Part shown: piece by piece, positions 1 to 7,319 of the stretch | Layout of the letters: the number at the start of each line of letters is the position of its first letter | How positions within the stretch are numbered: the first letter of the stretch is position 1 | Assembly: GCA_963745595.1 (NCBI GenBank) | Contig: CAVUYB010000011.1 | Coordinates: 1 to 64,000 of the forward strand | Direction: 5' to 3' | Origin: DASZUK01 sp963745595 | GTDB taxonomy: Bacteria; Actinomycetota; Acidimicrobiia; Acidimicrobiales; RAAP-2 | Length of the DNA stretch: 64,000 nucleotides | The notes under the pieces: generated by a model | What the model saw: only the letters and a program-made list of their open reading frames with translations | The model's database searches: none | Told to the model about the DNA's origin: nothing | Program-made: the position numbers and the translations under genes

Positions 1-3
1 GCG

Positions 4-87
4 TGTCGGAGGGGGGACTTGAACCCCCACGCCCTTGCGGGCACCAGCCCCTCAAGCTGGCGCGTCTGCCTATTCCGCCACTCCGAC
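4..87 (-). tRNA. tRNA-Leu (anticodon GAG)
   Basis: The minus strand folds as a class II tRNA. The acceptor stem GTCGGAG pairs with CTCCGAC, and the anticodon stem CCAGC/GCTGG encloses the loop TTGAGGG, which gives anticodon GAG. A long variable arm typical of tRNA-Leu follows, then the T-loop GTTCAAGTC. The discriminator base is A and no CCA is encoded. It reads CUC and CUU leucine codons. Confidence 0.95.
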
Positions 88-118
88 GTGGTCGTCCTTC
101 CGGACGTTGAGCTTGTCG

Positions 119-124
119 ATGCTA
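119..124 (-). promoter_or_regulatory. Possible -10 element for tRNA-Leu(GAG)
   Basis: On the minus strand TAGCAT lies about 31 nt upstream of the mature tRNA 5' end, which would leave a short leader for RNase P to remove. No convincing -35 is visible, so this rests on spacing and TANNNT similarity. Confidence 0.3.
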
Positions 125-142
125 GCGCGTCGCGGACCCGGC

Positions 143-157
143 CCCCGGCCGCCGGGG
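143..157 (-). terminator. GC-rich hairpin after the binding-protein gene
   Basis: CCCCGG-CCG-CCGGGG is a perfect 6-bp stem with a 3-nt loop, about 60 nt beyond the stop of the substrate-binding protein and before tRNA-Leu. It lacks a T tract, which is common for high-GC actinobacterial terminators. Confidence 0.35.
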
Positions 158-218
158 AGCGGTCAGCTCCCCCACCCCGCCTTCTCCGGTGGCCCGTTCA
201 CCGGCCGCCAACGACCGG

Positions 219-2018
219 TCAGCTGCTCCCGGGCACGGTGTTCTGGCTGGTCGGCGGGACCCGGACCGCCCAGTCCTGGGGGAACCACAGCAGGTTGGCG
301 CCATTCGGGTTCGGACCGACGCCAGACGTGTACGCGGACCAAGCCATCGCGGACGGCTCGGCGAAGAGCGGCAGGGCGACCATCTGCTTCCACAGCAGGG
401 CGTCGGCCTGTGTGTAGAGCGGGCTGGCGGTGTTCGGGTTGAGCTGCTGGGCGGCCTTGGTGAGCAGCGAGTTCAGCGTCGGGTCGTCGAAGTTCGACCA
501 GTTCTCGGAGCCGTCGTGCCCCGGCGGGCCGAGCAGCGGCGTGTACCAGGCGATCGCCTGCGTCGGGTACGGCGTCGATGTGAACGGCAGGACGGCCGCG
601 TCGACGGCGCCGGTGGCGAGGTCCATCCCGGCCGCGGCGGTGCTGTCGGCCAGGACGGTCGTCGTCCCGATGCCGGCGGTCTGCAGCTGCTGGACGAGCA
701 GGGTACCGGTCTGGGCGGCCCAGGCATCGCCCTCGTCGATGGCGACCTTGACGGTCAGCGGAGCGCCGGTCGGCAGCTCCCACGCGCCGGTCGGCCCGCG
801 TACGTAGCCGGCATCGGTCAGGTCGTCGTCGGTGATCGACGGGTCGTCGGTCGACGGGAACGGTTGGGCGGGCGTCGGCGTGGCGGACGTCGCCGGCGGC
901 GTGTAGCCGGGCTGGCCGCTGAACTGGAGGGCCGGCGTCCGCGGCGACGGGTATGTGCCCTGCGACTGGGAGTAGAGGTGGCTGGCCGACGGCACGATGC
1001 CGGTGTTGTCCCAGCCGACGACCGTGTCGACGAGGGTCTGGCGGTCGACGGCGTGGGCGATGCCCTCGCGGACGCCGACGGTCGCGGTGACGGGCGACGT
1101 CGTCGAGAACTCGAGCTGGAGGAAGCTGGACGAGACGGACGAGTTGCTGTCGAGCGTCGGGTCGCCGCTGACCTGCTCGAGGAAGTCCTGGCCGTACGAC
1201 GTGGGCGCGACGACCTCGACCTGGCCGCTGGTGACCCAGTTCGTGAGCTGTGTCGGGCTGTCGGCGATCCGGATGACGAAGCGGTCGAGGTACGGCGCCT
1301 GGCCCCACCACTTCGGGTTCCGGGCGAGCACGATCTGGTTGGCGGTGACCGACGAGATCTCGAACGGGCCGCCGGACAGGTCGATGGCCGGATCGACGGT
1401 GCTGCAGCCGGGGTCCCAGCCGGCCTGCTCCATCACGTGGGCCGGCAGGAGGTCGTTGAAGAGGGCCTGCCAGTCCGCGTACGGCGTCTTGAAGACGACG
1501 GTCACCGTGCGTCCGTGGTTGCTGCCCTTGATGGATTTGATGTCGCGGTAGCCGAGGATGCTGGCCGTCCCGCCGCCGGGGACGCCGTCGTCGTCGGCCC
1601 CGCCGCGCTGCTGCTGCCAGGCGTAGATGAAGTCGGTGGCGGTGATCGGCTGACCGTCGGACCAGACGGCCTTGGGGTTGATCGTGTAGACGACCCGCTG
1701 CGGGCTCGTGCTCTGCAGCTCGGCCTGCGTGATGACCGCGGAGTCGTAGACGGAGCTGTCGGACGGGTCGACGACGAACGCGCTCGGGAGGACGGCTTCG
1801 AGCACGAGATGGTCCGCCCAGGTGTTGCCGAGCGCCGAGTTCGGGTTGCACCCGGTCGGCGCCTGGTCGATGCCGAGCGTCATCGTCCCGCCTGTACCGG
1901 TGACCCACGGGACGTACGTCGTCGTGGTCGTCGTCGCGGCCTGACTGGGCCCGCCGCAGGCCACCGCGGCGACGGCGAGGCCGAGCAGCGGGAGCCACAC
2001 GACTCGACGGCCGGCCAC
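219..2018 (-). CDS. ABC transporter substrate-binding lipoprotein (family 5, peptide/nickel type)
   Basis: This is a 599-residue extracytoplasmic solute-binding protein of the SBP_bac_5 (DppA/OppA) family, which captures peptides or similar ligands for an ABC importer. The chosen GTG at 2018 gives a short type II signal peptide with the lipobox LAVAAVAC (Cys21), so the mature protein should be lipid-anchored. A Thr-rich linker follows. The core shows family features such as VWSDGQPITATDFIYAW near residue 145. A longer frame upstream would run through secG and is rejected. It is the last gene of the glycolytic operon, about 90 nt after secG, and has no permease or ATPase beside it; the only such cassette in the window (48.5-52.4 kb) lacks a binding protein. 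Ligand unknown. Confidence 0.88.
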   Translation of the reverse strand: MAGRRVVWLPLLGLAVAAVACGGPSQAATTTTTTYVPWVTGTGGTMTLGIDQAPTGCNPNSALGNTWADHLVLEAVLPSAFVVDPSDSSVYDSAVITQAELQSTSPQRVVYTINPKAVWSDGQPITATDFIYAWQQQRGGADDDGVPGGGTASILGYRDIKSIKGSNHGRTVTVVFKTPYADWQALFNDLLPAHVMEQAGWDPGCSTVDPAIDLSGGPFEISSVTANQIVLARNPKWWGQAPYLDRFVIRIADSPTQLTNWVTSGQVEVVAPTSYGQDFLEQVSGDPTLDSNSSVSSSFLQLEFSTTSPVTATVGVREGIAHAVDRQTLVDTVVGWDNTGIVPSASHLYSQSQGTYPSPRTPALQFSGQPGYTPPATSATPTPAQPFPSTDDPSITDDDLTDAGYVRGPTGAWELPTGAPLTVKVAIDEGDAWAAQTGTLLVQQLQTAGIGTTTVLADSTAAAGMDLATGAVDAAVLPFTSTPYPTQAIAWYTPLLGPPGHDGSENWSNFDDPTLNSLLTKAAQQLNPNTASPLYTQADALLWKQMVALPLFAEPSAMAWSAYTSGVGPNPNGANLLWFPQDWAVRVPPTSQNTVPGSS

Positions 2019-2110
2019 GCCGCGGCGGACCCCCCGACGACTGGCTGGTCGATGAGTTGGTCGACGGTCGGCCCCTCGACGACGGAGAGCCGGGCGCCGG
2101 CCCGGCCGCC

Positions 2111-2341
2111 TCACTGCAGCCGGAGGTCCAGGGTGATGGTGGCGAAGGCGAAGACCAGGGCGACGGTGACGGTGATCCGGTCGAGGTTCCGCTCGACGAC
2201 CGTCGAGCCCGCGGCGGCCGAGCCGACGCTGCCGCCGAACATGTCGGAGAGGCCGCCACCTTTGCCGCTGTGCATGAGGATCAGGAAGATGAGGCCGACC
2301 GCGGCCATGACCTCGATCACTATGTACACCCACGTCAACAC
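2111..2341 (-). CDS. secG: SecG, preprotein translocase subunit
   Basis: This small 76-residue protein is an accessory subunit of the SecYEG channel in the inner membrane. It has two hydrophobic helices (about residues 3-23 and 55-73) separated by the conserved loop HSGKGGGLSDMFGG, which is diagnostic for SecG. The length is typical. It lies about 70 nt downstream of tpiA on the same strand, the usual actinobacterial order (gap-pgk-tpiA-secG), so it is probably co-transcribed with the glycolytic genes. Confidence 0.95.
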   Translation of the reverse strand: MLTWVYIVIEVMAAVGLIFLILMHSGKGGGLSDMFGGSVGSAAAGSTVVERNLDRITVTVALVFAFATITLDLRLQ

Positions 2342-2408
2342 CGAAATGCTCCTTCGAACACCACGTGCCCCCCGACGGTGGCCCGTTCTCCGACCGTTCA
2401 GGGCCGGC

Positions 2409-3215
2409 TCAGGAACGGTAGCAGCCCCCGGCAGCCCGAATGACGTCGAGGAAGCTCCCGGCCTCCAGGCTGGCTCCGCCGACGAGCAGCCCGTCGACGT
2501 CCGGCTCGGCCATCAGGTCGGCCGCGTTCTCGGCGTTGACGGACCCGCCGTACTGGACGCGGACGGTCGCGGCCGCCTCCGGGCCGGCCAGCTCCCCCAC
2601 GAGGCCCCGGATGAAGACGCAGGCATCCTCGGCGTCGACCGTCGTCGCCGCGGTGCCGGTGCCGATCGCCCAGACCGGCTCGTAGGCGACGACGAGACCA
2701 CCGACCTGTTCGGTCGGGAGCCCGTCCAGGGCCGCCCTGACCTGGGCGGACAGCCGCGCCTCGGTGTGTCCGGCCGCCCGCTCGTCGCCGGTCTCGCCGA
2801 CGCAGCAGATCGGCGTCATCTCGTGCCGGAGCACCGCCCGGAGCGTCGACGCGACCATCTCGTCGGTCATCCCGAAGAGCTGCCGGCGCTCGGAGTGGCC
2901 GACGACGACGTAGCCGACGCCCAGGCGGGCGAGCATCTGCGGGCTCACCTCACCGGTGAACGCGCCGCGGTCGTGGTCGTGGCAGTGCTGGGCGCCGAGG
3001 ACGACCGGGATCCGCTCCTGCTCCACGAGCGTCTGCACCGTCCGCAGGTCGGTGAACGGCGGGTGGACGGACACGTCGACCGGCGCGACGTCCGGCGGTT
3101 TCAGCCGGAGCCCGAGGTCACGGACCAGGTGGAGCGCCTCGAGGTGGTCGTGGTGCATCTTCCAGTTGCCGCTGATCAGCGGACGACGGTCCCCGGACTT
3201 CTTGGCGCTCGCCAT
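2409..3215 (-). CDS. tpiA: Triosephosphate isomerase
   Basis: This 268-residue TIM-barrel enzyme interconverts dihydroxyacetone phosphate and glyceraldehyde 3-phosphate in the cytosol. Substrate and catalytic residues are visible: NWKM (Asn, Lys) near residue 17, the catalytic His in VVVGHSERR, and the catalytic Glu with the hinged loop in YEPVWAIGTG. The C-terminal phosphate loop VQYGGSV and LLVGGASL is intact. The ATG at 3215 was chosen because it starts the conserved region 17 nt after the pgk stop; the longer open frame upstream is only antisense/out-of-frame pgk sequence. It is part of the gap-pgk-tpiA operon. Confidence 0.97.
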   Translation of the reverse strand: MASAKKSGDRRPLISGNWKMHHDHLEALHLVRDLGLRLKPPDVAPVDVSVHPPFTDLRTVQTLVEQERIPVVLGAQHCHDHDRGAFTGEVSPQMLARLGVGYVVVGHSERRQLFGMTDEMVASTLRAVLRHEMTPICCVGETGDERAAGHTEARLSAQVRAALDGLPTEQVGGLVVAYEPVWAIGTGTAATTVDAEDACVFIRGLVGELAGPEAAATVRVQYGGSVNAENAADLMAEPDVDGLLVGGASLEAGSFLDVIRAAGGCYRS

Positions 3216-3232
3216 CGACGTCGGCGGGCGGC

Positions 3233-4465
3233 TCAGGCCGAAACGGCGCCGGGCCGGCGGTCGCCGGTCGGAGCACCGCCGCCCGGGGCGTTCGGTGCCG
3301 CCCGCAGCGCGGCCAACGCGGGCAGGTCGCCGCACTCGACGAGTTTCAGCGACGCGCCGCCGCCGGTCGAGAGGAAGTCGATCCGGTCGGCCAGACCGAG
3401 CTGCTCGAGCGCGCTGGCGCTGTCGCCGCCGCCGACGACGGTGAACCCGGGGCAGTCGGCGACGGCCTGGGCGACGCGACGCGTCCCGCCGGCGAACCGG
3501 TCGTCCTCGACGACGCCGAGCGGCCCGTTCCACAGCACCGTGCGGGCGCCGGCGACGGCGTCGGCGAACGCGGTCGCGGTCTCCGGGCCGATATCGAGCC
3601 CGAGCCAGCCGTCGGGCAGGTCGGTGCCGACGACCTTGGTGTCGCCCCGCGGCCCCGGCTCGCCGCAAGGCGCCCCGAACGTCCCACCCGGTTCGAGTGC
3701 GACGACGTCGGTCGGCAGCAGGACGCGGGTCCCGGACTTGAGCAGTCGCCGACAGTCCTCGACCCGGTCGAGGTCGACCATCGACCCGCCGACGTCGCGG
3801 CCGAGCGCGACGAGGAACGTGAACGCCATTGCGCCACCGACCGCGAGGACGTCGACCTTGCCGGCCAACGATTTGAGCACGCCCAGCTTGTCCGCCACCT
3901 TCGCGCCGCCGACGACCGCGACGAACGGCCTCGGTGGCTCGTCGAGCAGGCAGCCGAGCACCTCGACCTCCTTGGCCAGACGGCGGCCGGCCGCGCTGGG
4001 CAGGCGCGTCGGCGGCCCGACGACCGACGCGTGCCGGCGGTGGGCGACGCCGAACGCGTCGTTGACGTACGCATCGAACCCGTCGACCAGCGAGGCCACG
4101 AACGCCGGGTCGTCGGCCTTCTCGCCCGGCGAGAACCGGAGGTTCTCCATCAGCGAGACCCCCGGGCAGAGGTCGGCCAGCCGGTCCCGAACCGGGGCCA
4201 TCGTCAACGTGGCGTCCCAGACGCCGGGCGGGTTGCCGAGGTGGCTGCACGCGGTGACGTCCGCGCCCTCGGCGAGCAGCCACTCGAGCGTCGGCAACGC
4301 GGCGCGGATCCGGAAGTCGTCGACGACGGTCCGGTGGCCGTGGCCGTCGTCGACGAGCGGGACGTTGAAATCGGTGCGGACGAGGACCCGTCGACCCCGG
4401 ACCGGCCCGAGATCCTCGAGCAGGGGGAGCCCCTGCAGCGGCCGAGGCCGCGCCCGTTGCGTCAC
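3233..4465 (-). CDS. pgk: Phosphoglycerate kinase
   Basis: This 410-residue two-domain enzyme transfers phosphate from 1,3-bisphosphoglycerate to ADP. Visible motifs are VRTDFNVPL near the N-terminus, MENLRF, NDAFGVAHRRHAS, VVGGAKVADKLGVL, the nucleotide-side WNGPLGVVE, and the closing VVGGGDSASAL and STGGGASLKLVE. The GTG start at 4465 overlaps the gap stop by GTGA, implying translational coupling. One oddity: the usual SHLGRP loop reads SHLGNPPG, so the Arg that normally contacts substrate is Asn. Otherwise it is full length and intact. Confidence 0.96.
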   Translation of the reverse strand: MTQRARPRPLQGLPLLEDLGPVRGRRVLVRTDFNVPLVDDGHGHRTVVDDFRIRAALPTLEWLLAEGADVTACSHLGNPPGVWDATLTMAPVRDRLADLCPGVSLMENLRFSPGEKADDPAFVASLVDGFDAYVNDAFGVAHRRHASVVGPPTRLPSAAGRRLAKEVEVLGCLLDEPPRPFVAVVGGAKVADKLGVLKSLAGKVDVLAVGGAMAFTFLVALGRDVGGSMVDLDRVEDCRRLLKSGTRVLLPTDVVALEPGGTFGAPCGEPGPRGDTKVVGTDLPDGWLGLDIGPETATAFADAVAGARTVLWNGPLGVVEDDRFAGGTRRVAQAVADCPGFTVVGGGDSASALEQLGLADRIDFLSTGGGASLKLVECGDLPALAALRAAPNAPGGGAPTGDRRPGAVSA

Positions 4466-5499
4466 GAACGACCGCCGGCGCCCGGCCCGCCGACGATCAC
4501 GGCCAGGTCGACCAGGCGGTTCGAGTAGCCCCATTCGTTGTCGTACCAGCCGAGCGTCTTGACCATCGTCAGCTGGTCGTCGACCGGCTGGACCATCGTC
4601 AGCTTCGAGTCGAACGTGCACGACGCCGGGCTGCCGACGATGTCCGACGAGACGATCGGGTCGTCGGTGTACTCGAGGACCCGATCGAGCGGCGCCGAGC
4701 TGGCGGCGGCGGCGAACGCCCCGTTCACGTCGGCCACCGACACCGGGCCGCGGACGACCGCGGTGAAGTCGGTGATCGAACCGACCGGGACCGGCACCCG
4801 CAGTGCGGTGCCGTCGAGCTTCCCCTTCATCGACGCCAGGACGAGGCTCGTCGCCCGGGCCGCGCCGGTCGATGCCGGCACGATGTTGATGGCCGCGGCG
4901 CGGGCCCGCCGGAGATCCTGATGGGGCAGGTCGAGGAGGTTCTGGTCGTTCGTGTAGGCGTGGGCCGTCGTCATCAGCCCGCTGACGATGCCGAACGCGT
5001 CGTCGATGACCTTGACCATCGGCACGAAGCAGTTCGTCGTGCACGACGCGTTCGAGACGATGACGTGCGTGTCCGGGTCGAACTCGCCGTCGTTGACGCC
5101 GACGACGAACGTCGCGTCGGCGTCGCCGGTCGCCGTCGAGATGATCACCCGGGAGGCCCCGCCTTTGAGGTGCGCGGCCGCGTCGTGGCGGGCGGTGAAC
5201 CGCCCGGTCGACTCGATGACGACGTCGACGCCGAGATCGCCCCACGGCAGGTCGGCCGGGTCCCGCTCGGCCAGCACCTTGATGTGCCGGCCACCGACGA
5301 CGAGGTCGCCGTCGACGACCTCGACCGGGACCGGCAGCCGGCCCTGGGTCGAGTCGTACCGGAGCAGGTGGGCGTTCGTCTCGGCCGACGTCAGGTCGTT
5401 GACCGCGACCACGTCGACGTCGGCTCCCTGGTCGAGGACGGCACGGAGGAAGTTGCGGCCGATCCTCCCGAACCCGTTGATCCCAACCCGTACCGTCAT
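4462..5499 (-). CDS. gap: Glyceraldehyde-3-phosphate dehydrogenase, type I
   Basis: This 345-residue NAD-dependent enzyme oxidises glyceraldehyde 3-phosphate to 1,3-bisphosphoglycerate. The Rossmann fingerprint GINGFGRIGRN starts at residue 6; the catalytic Cys lies in SNASCTTNC with its partner His in TTAHAYTNDQ; the C-terminal WYDNEWGYSNR is intact. The ATG at 5499 has a strong ribosome-binding site (GAGGAGGAA), one of the few clear ones here, fitting high expression. It heads the gap-pgk-tpiA-secG group. WhiA, normally encoded just upstream in actinobacteria, is absent; yvcK lies 70 nt away. Confidence 0.97.
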   Translation of the reverse strand: MTVRVGINGFGRIGRNFLRAVLDQGADVDVVAVNDLTSAETNAHLLRYDSTQGRLPVPVEVVDGDLVVGGRHIKVLAERDPADLPWGDLGVDVVIESTGRFTARHDAAAHLKGGASRVIISTATGDADATFVVGVNDGEFDPDTHVIVSNASCTTNCFVPMVKVIDDAFGIVSGLMTTAHAYTNDQNLLDLPHQDLRRARAAAINIVPASTGAARATSLVLASMKGKLDGTALRVPVPVGSITDFTAVVRGPVSVADVNGAFAAAASSAPLDRVLEYTDDPIVSSDIVGSPASCTFDSKLTMVQPVDDQLTMVKTLGWYDNEWGYSNRLVDLAVIVGGPGAGGRS

Positions 5500-5568
5500 G
5501 CTCGATATTCCTCCTCTGGCCACAGCTTCCCTCGGCAAGGCCAGCTCACGCCACTTTTTAGAGCCCGC

Positions 5569-6468
5569 TCATCGCAGCAGACGGCACAGGGCCTCTGCCA
5601 GTCTTGCAGGATCGTGGACCAAACCGTTGGGACCGGTCAGCGCCGTCCCGACCACCGAGCAGTCGACTCGGCCCGCAGATACACCGGCGGACGGGTCCCA
5701 GAGCACGACGTCGACGTCGACGCCGTGCTCTTTGAGCGCGGCGACGTGGTCGCCGACGTCGTAGTCGGCCGTCTCCGGCAGCTCCGGGCGCAGGTTGCAG
5801 ACGTAGACCCGCTGGCCGCTCGTCGCCGCCACCGCGTCCGCGATGCCCGGCACCGCCACCGCGGCGAGGACGCTCGTGTACAGCGATCCTGGCCCGATGA
5901 CGACCTGATCGGCCGCGATCAGCGCCTCCACCGCCTCCGGTGGCGGCGTCGGCCCGCCGGGCACCAGTGAGACCCGGCGGATGCGGCCGGCTTCGTTGAC
6001 CGCGACCTGCCCCCGGACCTCGCCGTCGGGACCTTCGGCCTTGAGCGTGACCTTGTCCGTCGTCGCCGGCAGGACCCGACCGACCGCACCGAGCAGCGCG
6101 CCGGCCTCGTCGACCCCCGCCACCAGGTCACCGGTTGCCTCCACCAGGCCGGCCAGGACGAGGTTGCCGAGCGCGTGCCCGGCGAGCTCGCCGTCGCCGA
6201 ACCGGTATTCGAACGCCCGGGCCAGCACCGACGAGTCGATCGCCAGCGCCCCCAGGCACTTGCGGATGTCGCCGAGCGCGACGACGTCGAGCTCGGCCCG
6301 GAGCCGGCCCGTCGAGCCGCCGTCGTCGGCCACCGAGACGACCGCGGTGATCGCCGCCGCGTACCGCCGGACGGCTCGTAGCGTGACGGCCGTCCCGTGC
6401 CCGCCACCCAGCGCTACCACCTTCGGGCCGGCGGGGGCCCCGACCCCGGCGGCGTCGACGCCGGTCAT
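5569..6468 (-). CDS. yvcK: YvcK/CofD-like gluconeogenesis factor
   Basis: This 299-residue Rossmann-fold protein of the YvcK (CofD-related) family binds UDP-sugars in studied relatives and links central carbon metabolism to cell-wall synthesis. The signature ALGGGHGTAVTLRAVR lies near residue 18, followed by VVSVADDGGSTGRLR and GDIRKCLGAL; IGPGSLYTSVLA lies near residue 195. Its ATG overlaps the rapZ stop (ATGA), so the two are translationally coupled. Length is typical. Regulatory role is known for the family but not shown here. Confidence 0.93.
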   Translation of the reverse strand: MTGVDAAGVGAPAGPKVVALGGGHGTAVTLRAVRRYAAAITAVVSVADDGGSTGRLRAELDVVALGDIRKCLGALAIDSSVLARAFEYRFGDGELAGHALGNLVLAGLVEATGDLVAGVDEAGALLGAVGRVLPATTDKVTLKAEGPDGEVRGQVAVNEAGRIRRVSLVPGGPTPPPEAVEALIAADQVVIGPGSLYTSVLAAVAVPGIADAVAATSGQRVYVCNLRPELPETADYDVGDHVAALKEHGVDVDVVLWDPSAGVSAGRVDCSVVGTALTGPNGLVHDPARLAEALCRLLR

Positions 6469-7319
6469 CGGTCGACGTCCCGGTGGAACGGCGCGGCGAC
6501 GATCCCGTGGCCGCGGAGCCGATCGGCGAGCGCCTCGACGAGCGCGACCGACCGATGGCGGCCGCCGGTGCAGCCGAGGGCGACGGTCAGGTACGACTTC
6601 CCCTCCCGCTCGAACGCGGGGACGAGCATCGTCAGCAGGTCGTCGACGCGGCTCAGGAACTCCTGGGTCTCGGGCTGGCCGAGGACGTAGTCGCGGACCG
6701 GCCCGTCGAGGCCGCTGAGCGGTCGCAGGCTGTCGACCCAGTACGGGTTGGGCAGGAACCGGCAGTCGAAGACGAGGTCGACGTCGAGCGGGACACCGTG
6801 CTTGTAGCCGAACGAGACGACCGAGCTCTGCATGTGGCCGTCGCGGCCCGCGTCGCCGAACAGCTCGAGGACACGCTGGCGGAGCTGGTTCGTATTGAGC
6901 TCACCGGTGTCGAGGACGACGTCGGTCTGCGCCCGCAGCGGCTCGAGCATCACCCGTTCGCCGGCGATCGCCTCCTCGACGCCGCGGCCCGCCAACGGGT
7001 GGCGTCGTCGCGTCCCCTCGAACCGCCGGACGAGGACGTCGTCAGGCGCGTCGAGGAAGAGGACGCGCACCCGGTGCCCGCCGTCGCGCAGGCCCTTCAG
7101 GACCGGCGAGAGATCCTCGAGCTGGTCGCCGCCACCCCGGCCGATGACGAGCGCGACCCGATCGCCGCCGGCGTCGGGGCGGCCGACGAGGCCGGCGACG
7201 TCGGGGATCAGCGAGACCGGCAGGTTGTCGATGACGAACCAGCCGAGGTCCTCGAGCGCCGCGCCGGCCGTCGACCGGCCGGCGCCGGACATCCCGGCGA
7301 CGACGAGCAGCTCACCCAT
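6465..7319 (-). CDS. rapZ: RapZ (YvcJ) P-loop protein, internal start within the uvrC frame
   Basis: Starting at the ATG at 7319 gives a 284-residue RapZ, the usual family length. It has the actinobacterial Walker A variant GMSGAGRST (Arg for Lys), VIDNLP, and the C-terminal hallmarks VSFGYKHGVPLDVDLVFD, RFLPNPYW and GCTGGRHRSVALVE. The family binds nucleotides and, in E. coli, acts as an RNA adaptor controlling glucosamine-6-phosphate synthase; that role is not established in actinobacteria. GGGAGG lies 9 nt before the ATG, so a separate RapZ is likely made even if the fusion also exists. It is coupled to yvcK by ATGA. Confidence 0.8.
   Translation of the reverse strand: MGELLVVAGMSGAGRSTAGAALEDLGWFVIDNLPVSLIPDVAGLVGRPDAGGDRVALVIGRGGGDQLEDLSPVLKGLRDGGHRVRVLFLDAPDDVLVRRFEGTRRRHPLAGRGVEEAIAGERVMLEPLRAQTDVVLDTGELNTNQLRQRVLELFGDAGRDGHMQSSVVSFGYKHGVPLDVDLVFDCRFLPNPYWVDSLRPLSGLDGPVRDYVLGQPETQEFLSRVDDLLTMLVPAFEREGKSYLTVALGCTGGRHRSVALVEALADRLRGHGIVAAPFHRDVDR

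Noticed and set aside
189..4562. 1457-codon open frame on the plus strand antisense to SBP-secG-tpiA-pgk-gap
   Set aside because: It is Arg/Asp/Val-rich low-complexity translation typical of the antisense strand of high-GC genes, and the minus strand has clear conserved proteins throughout.
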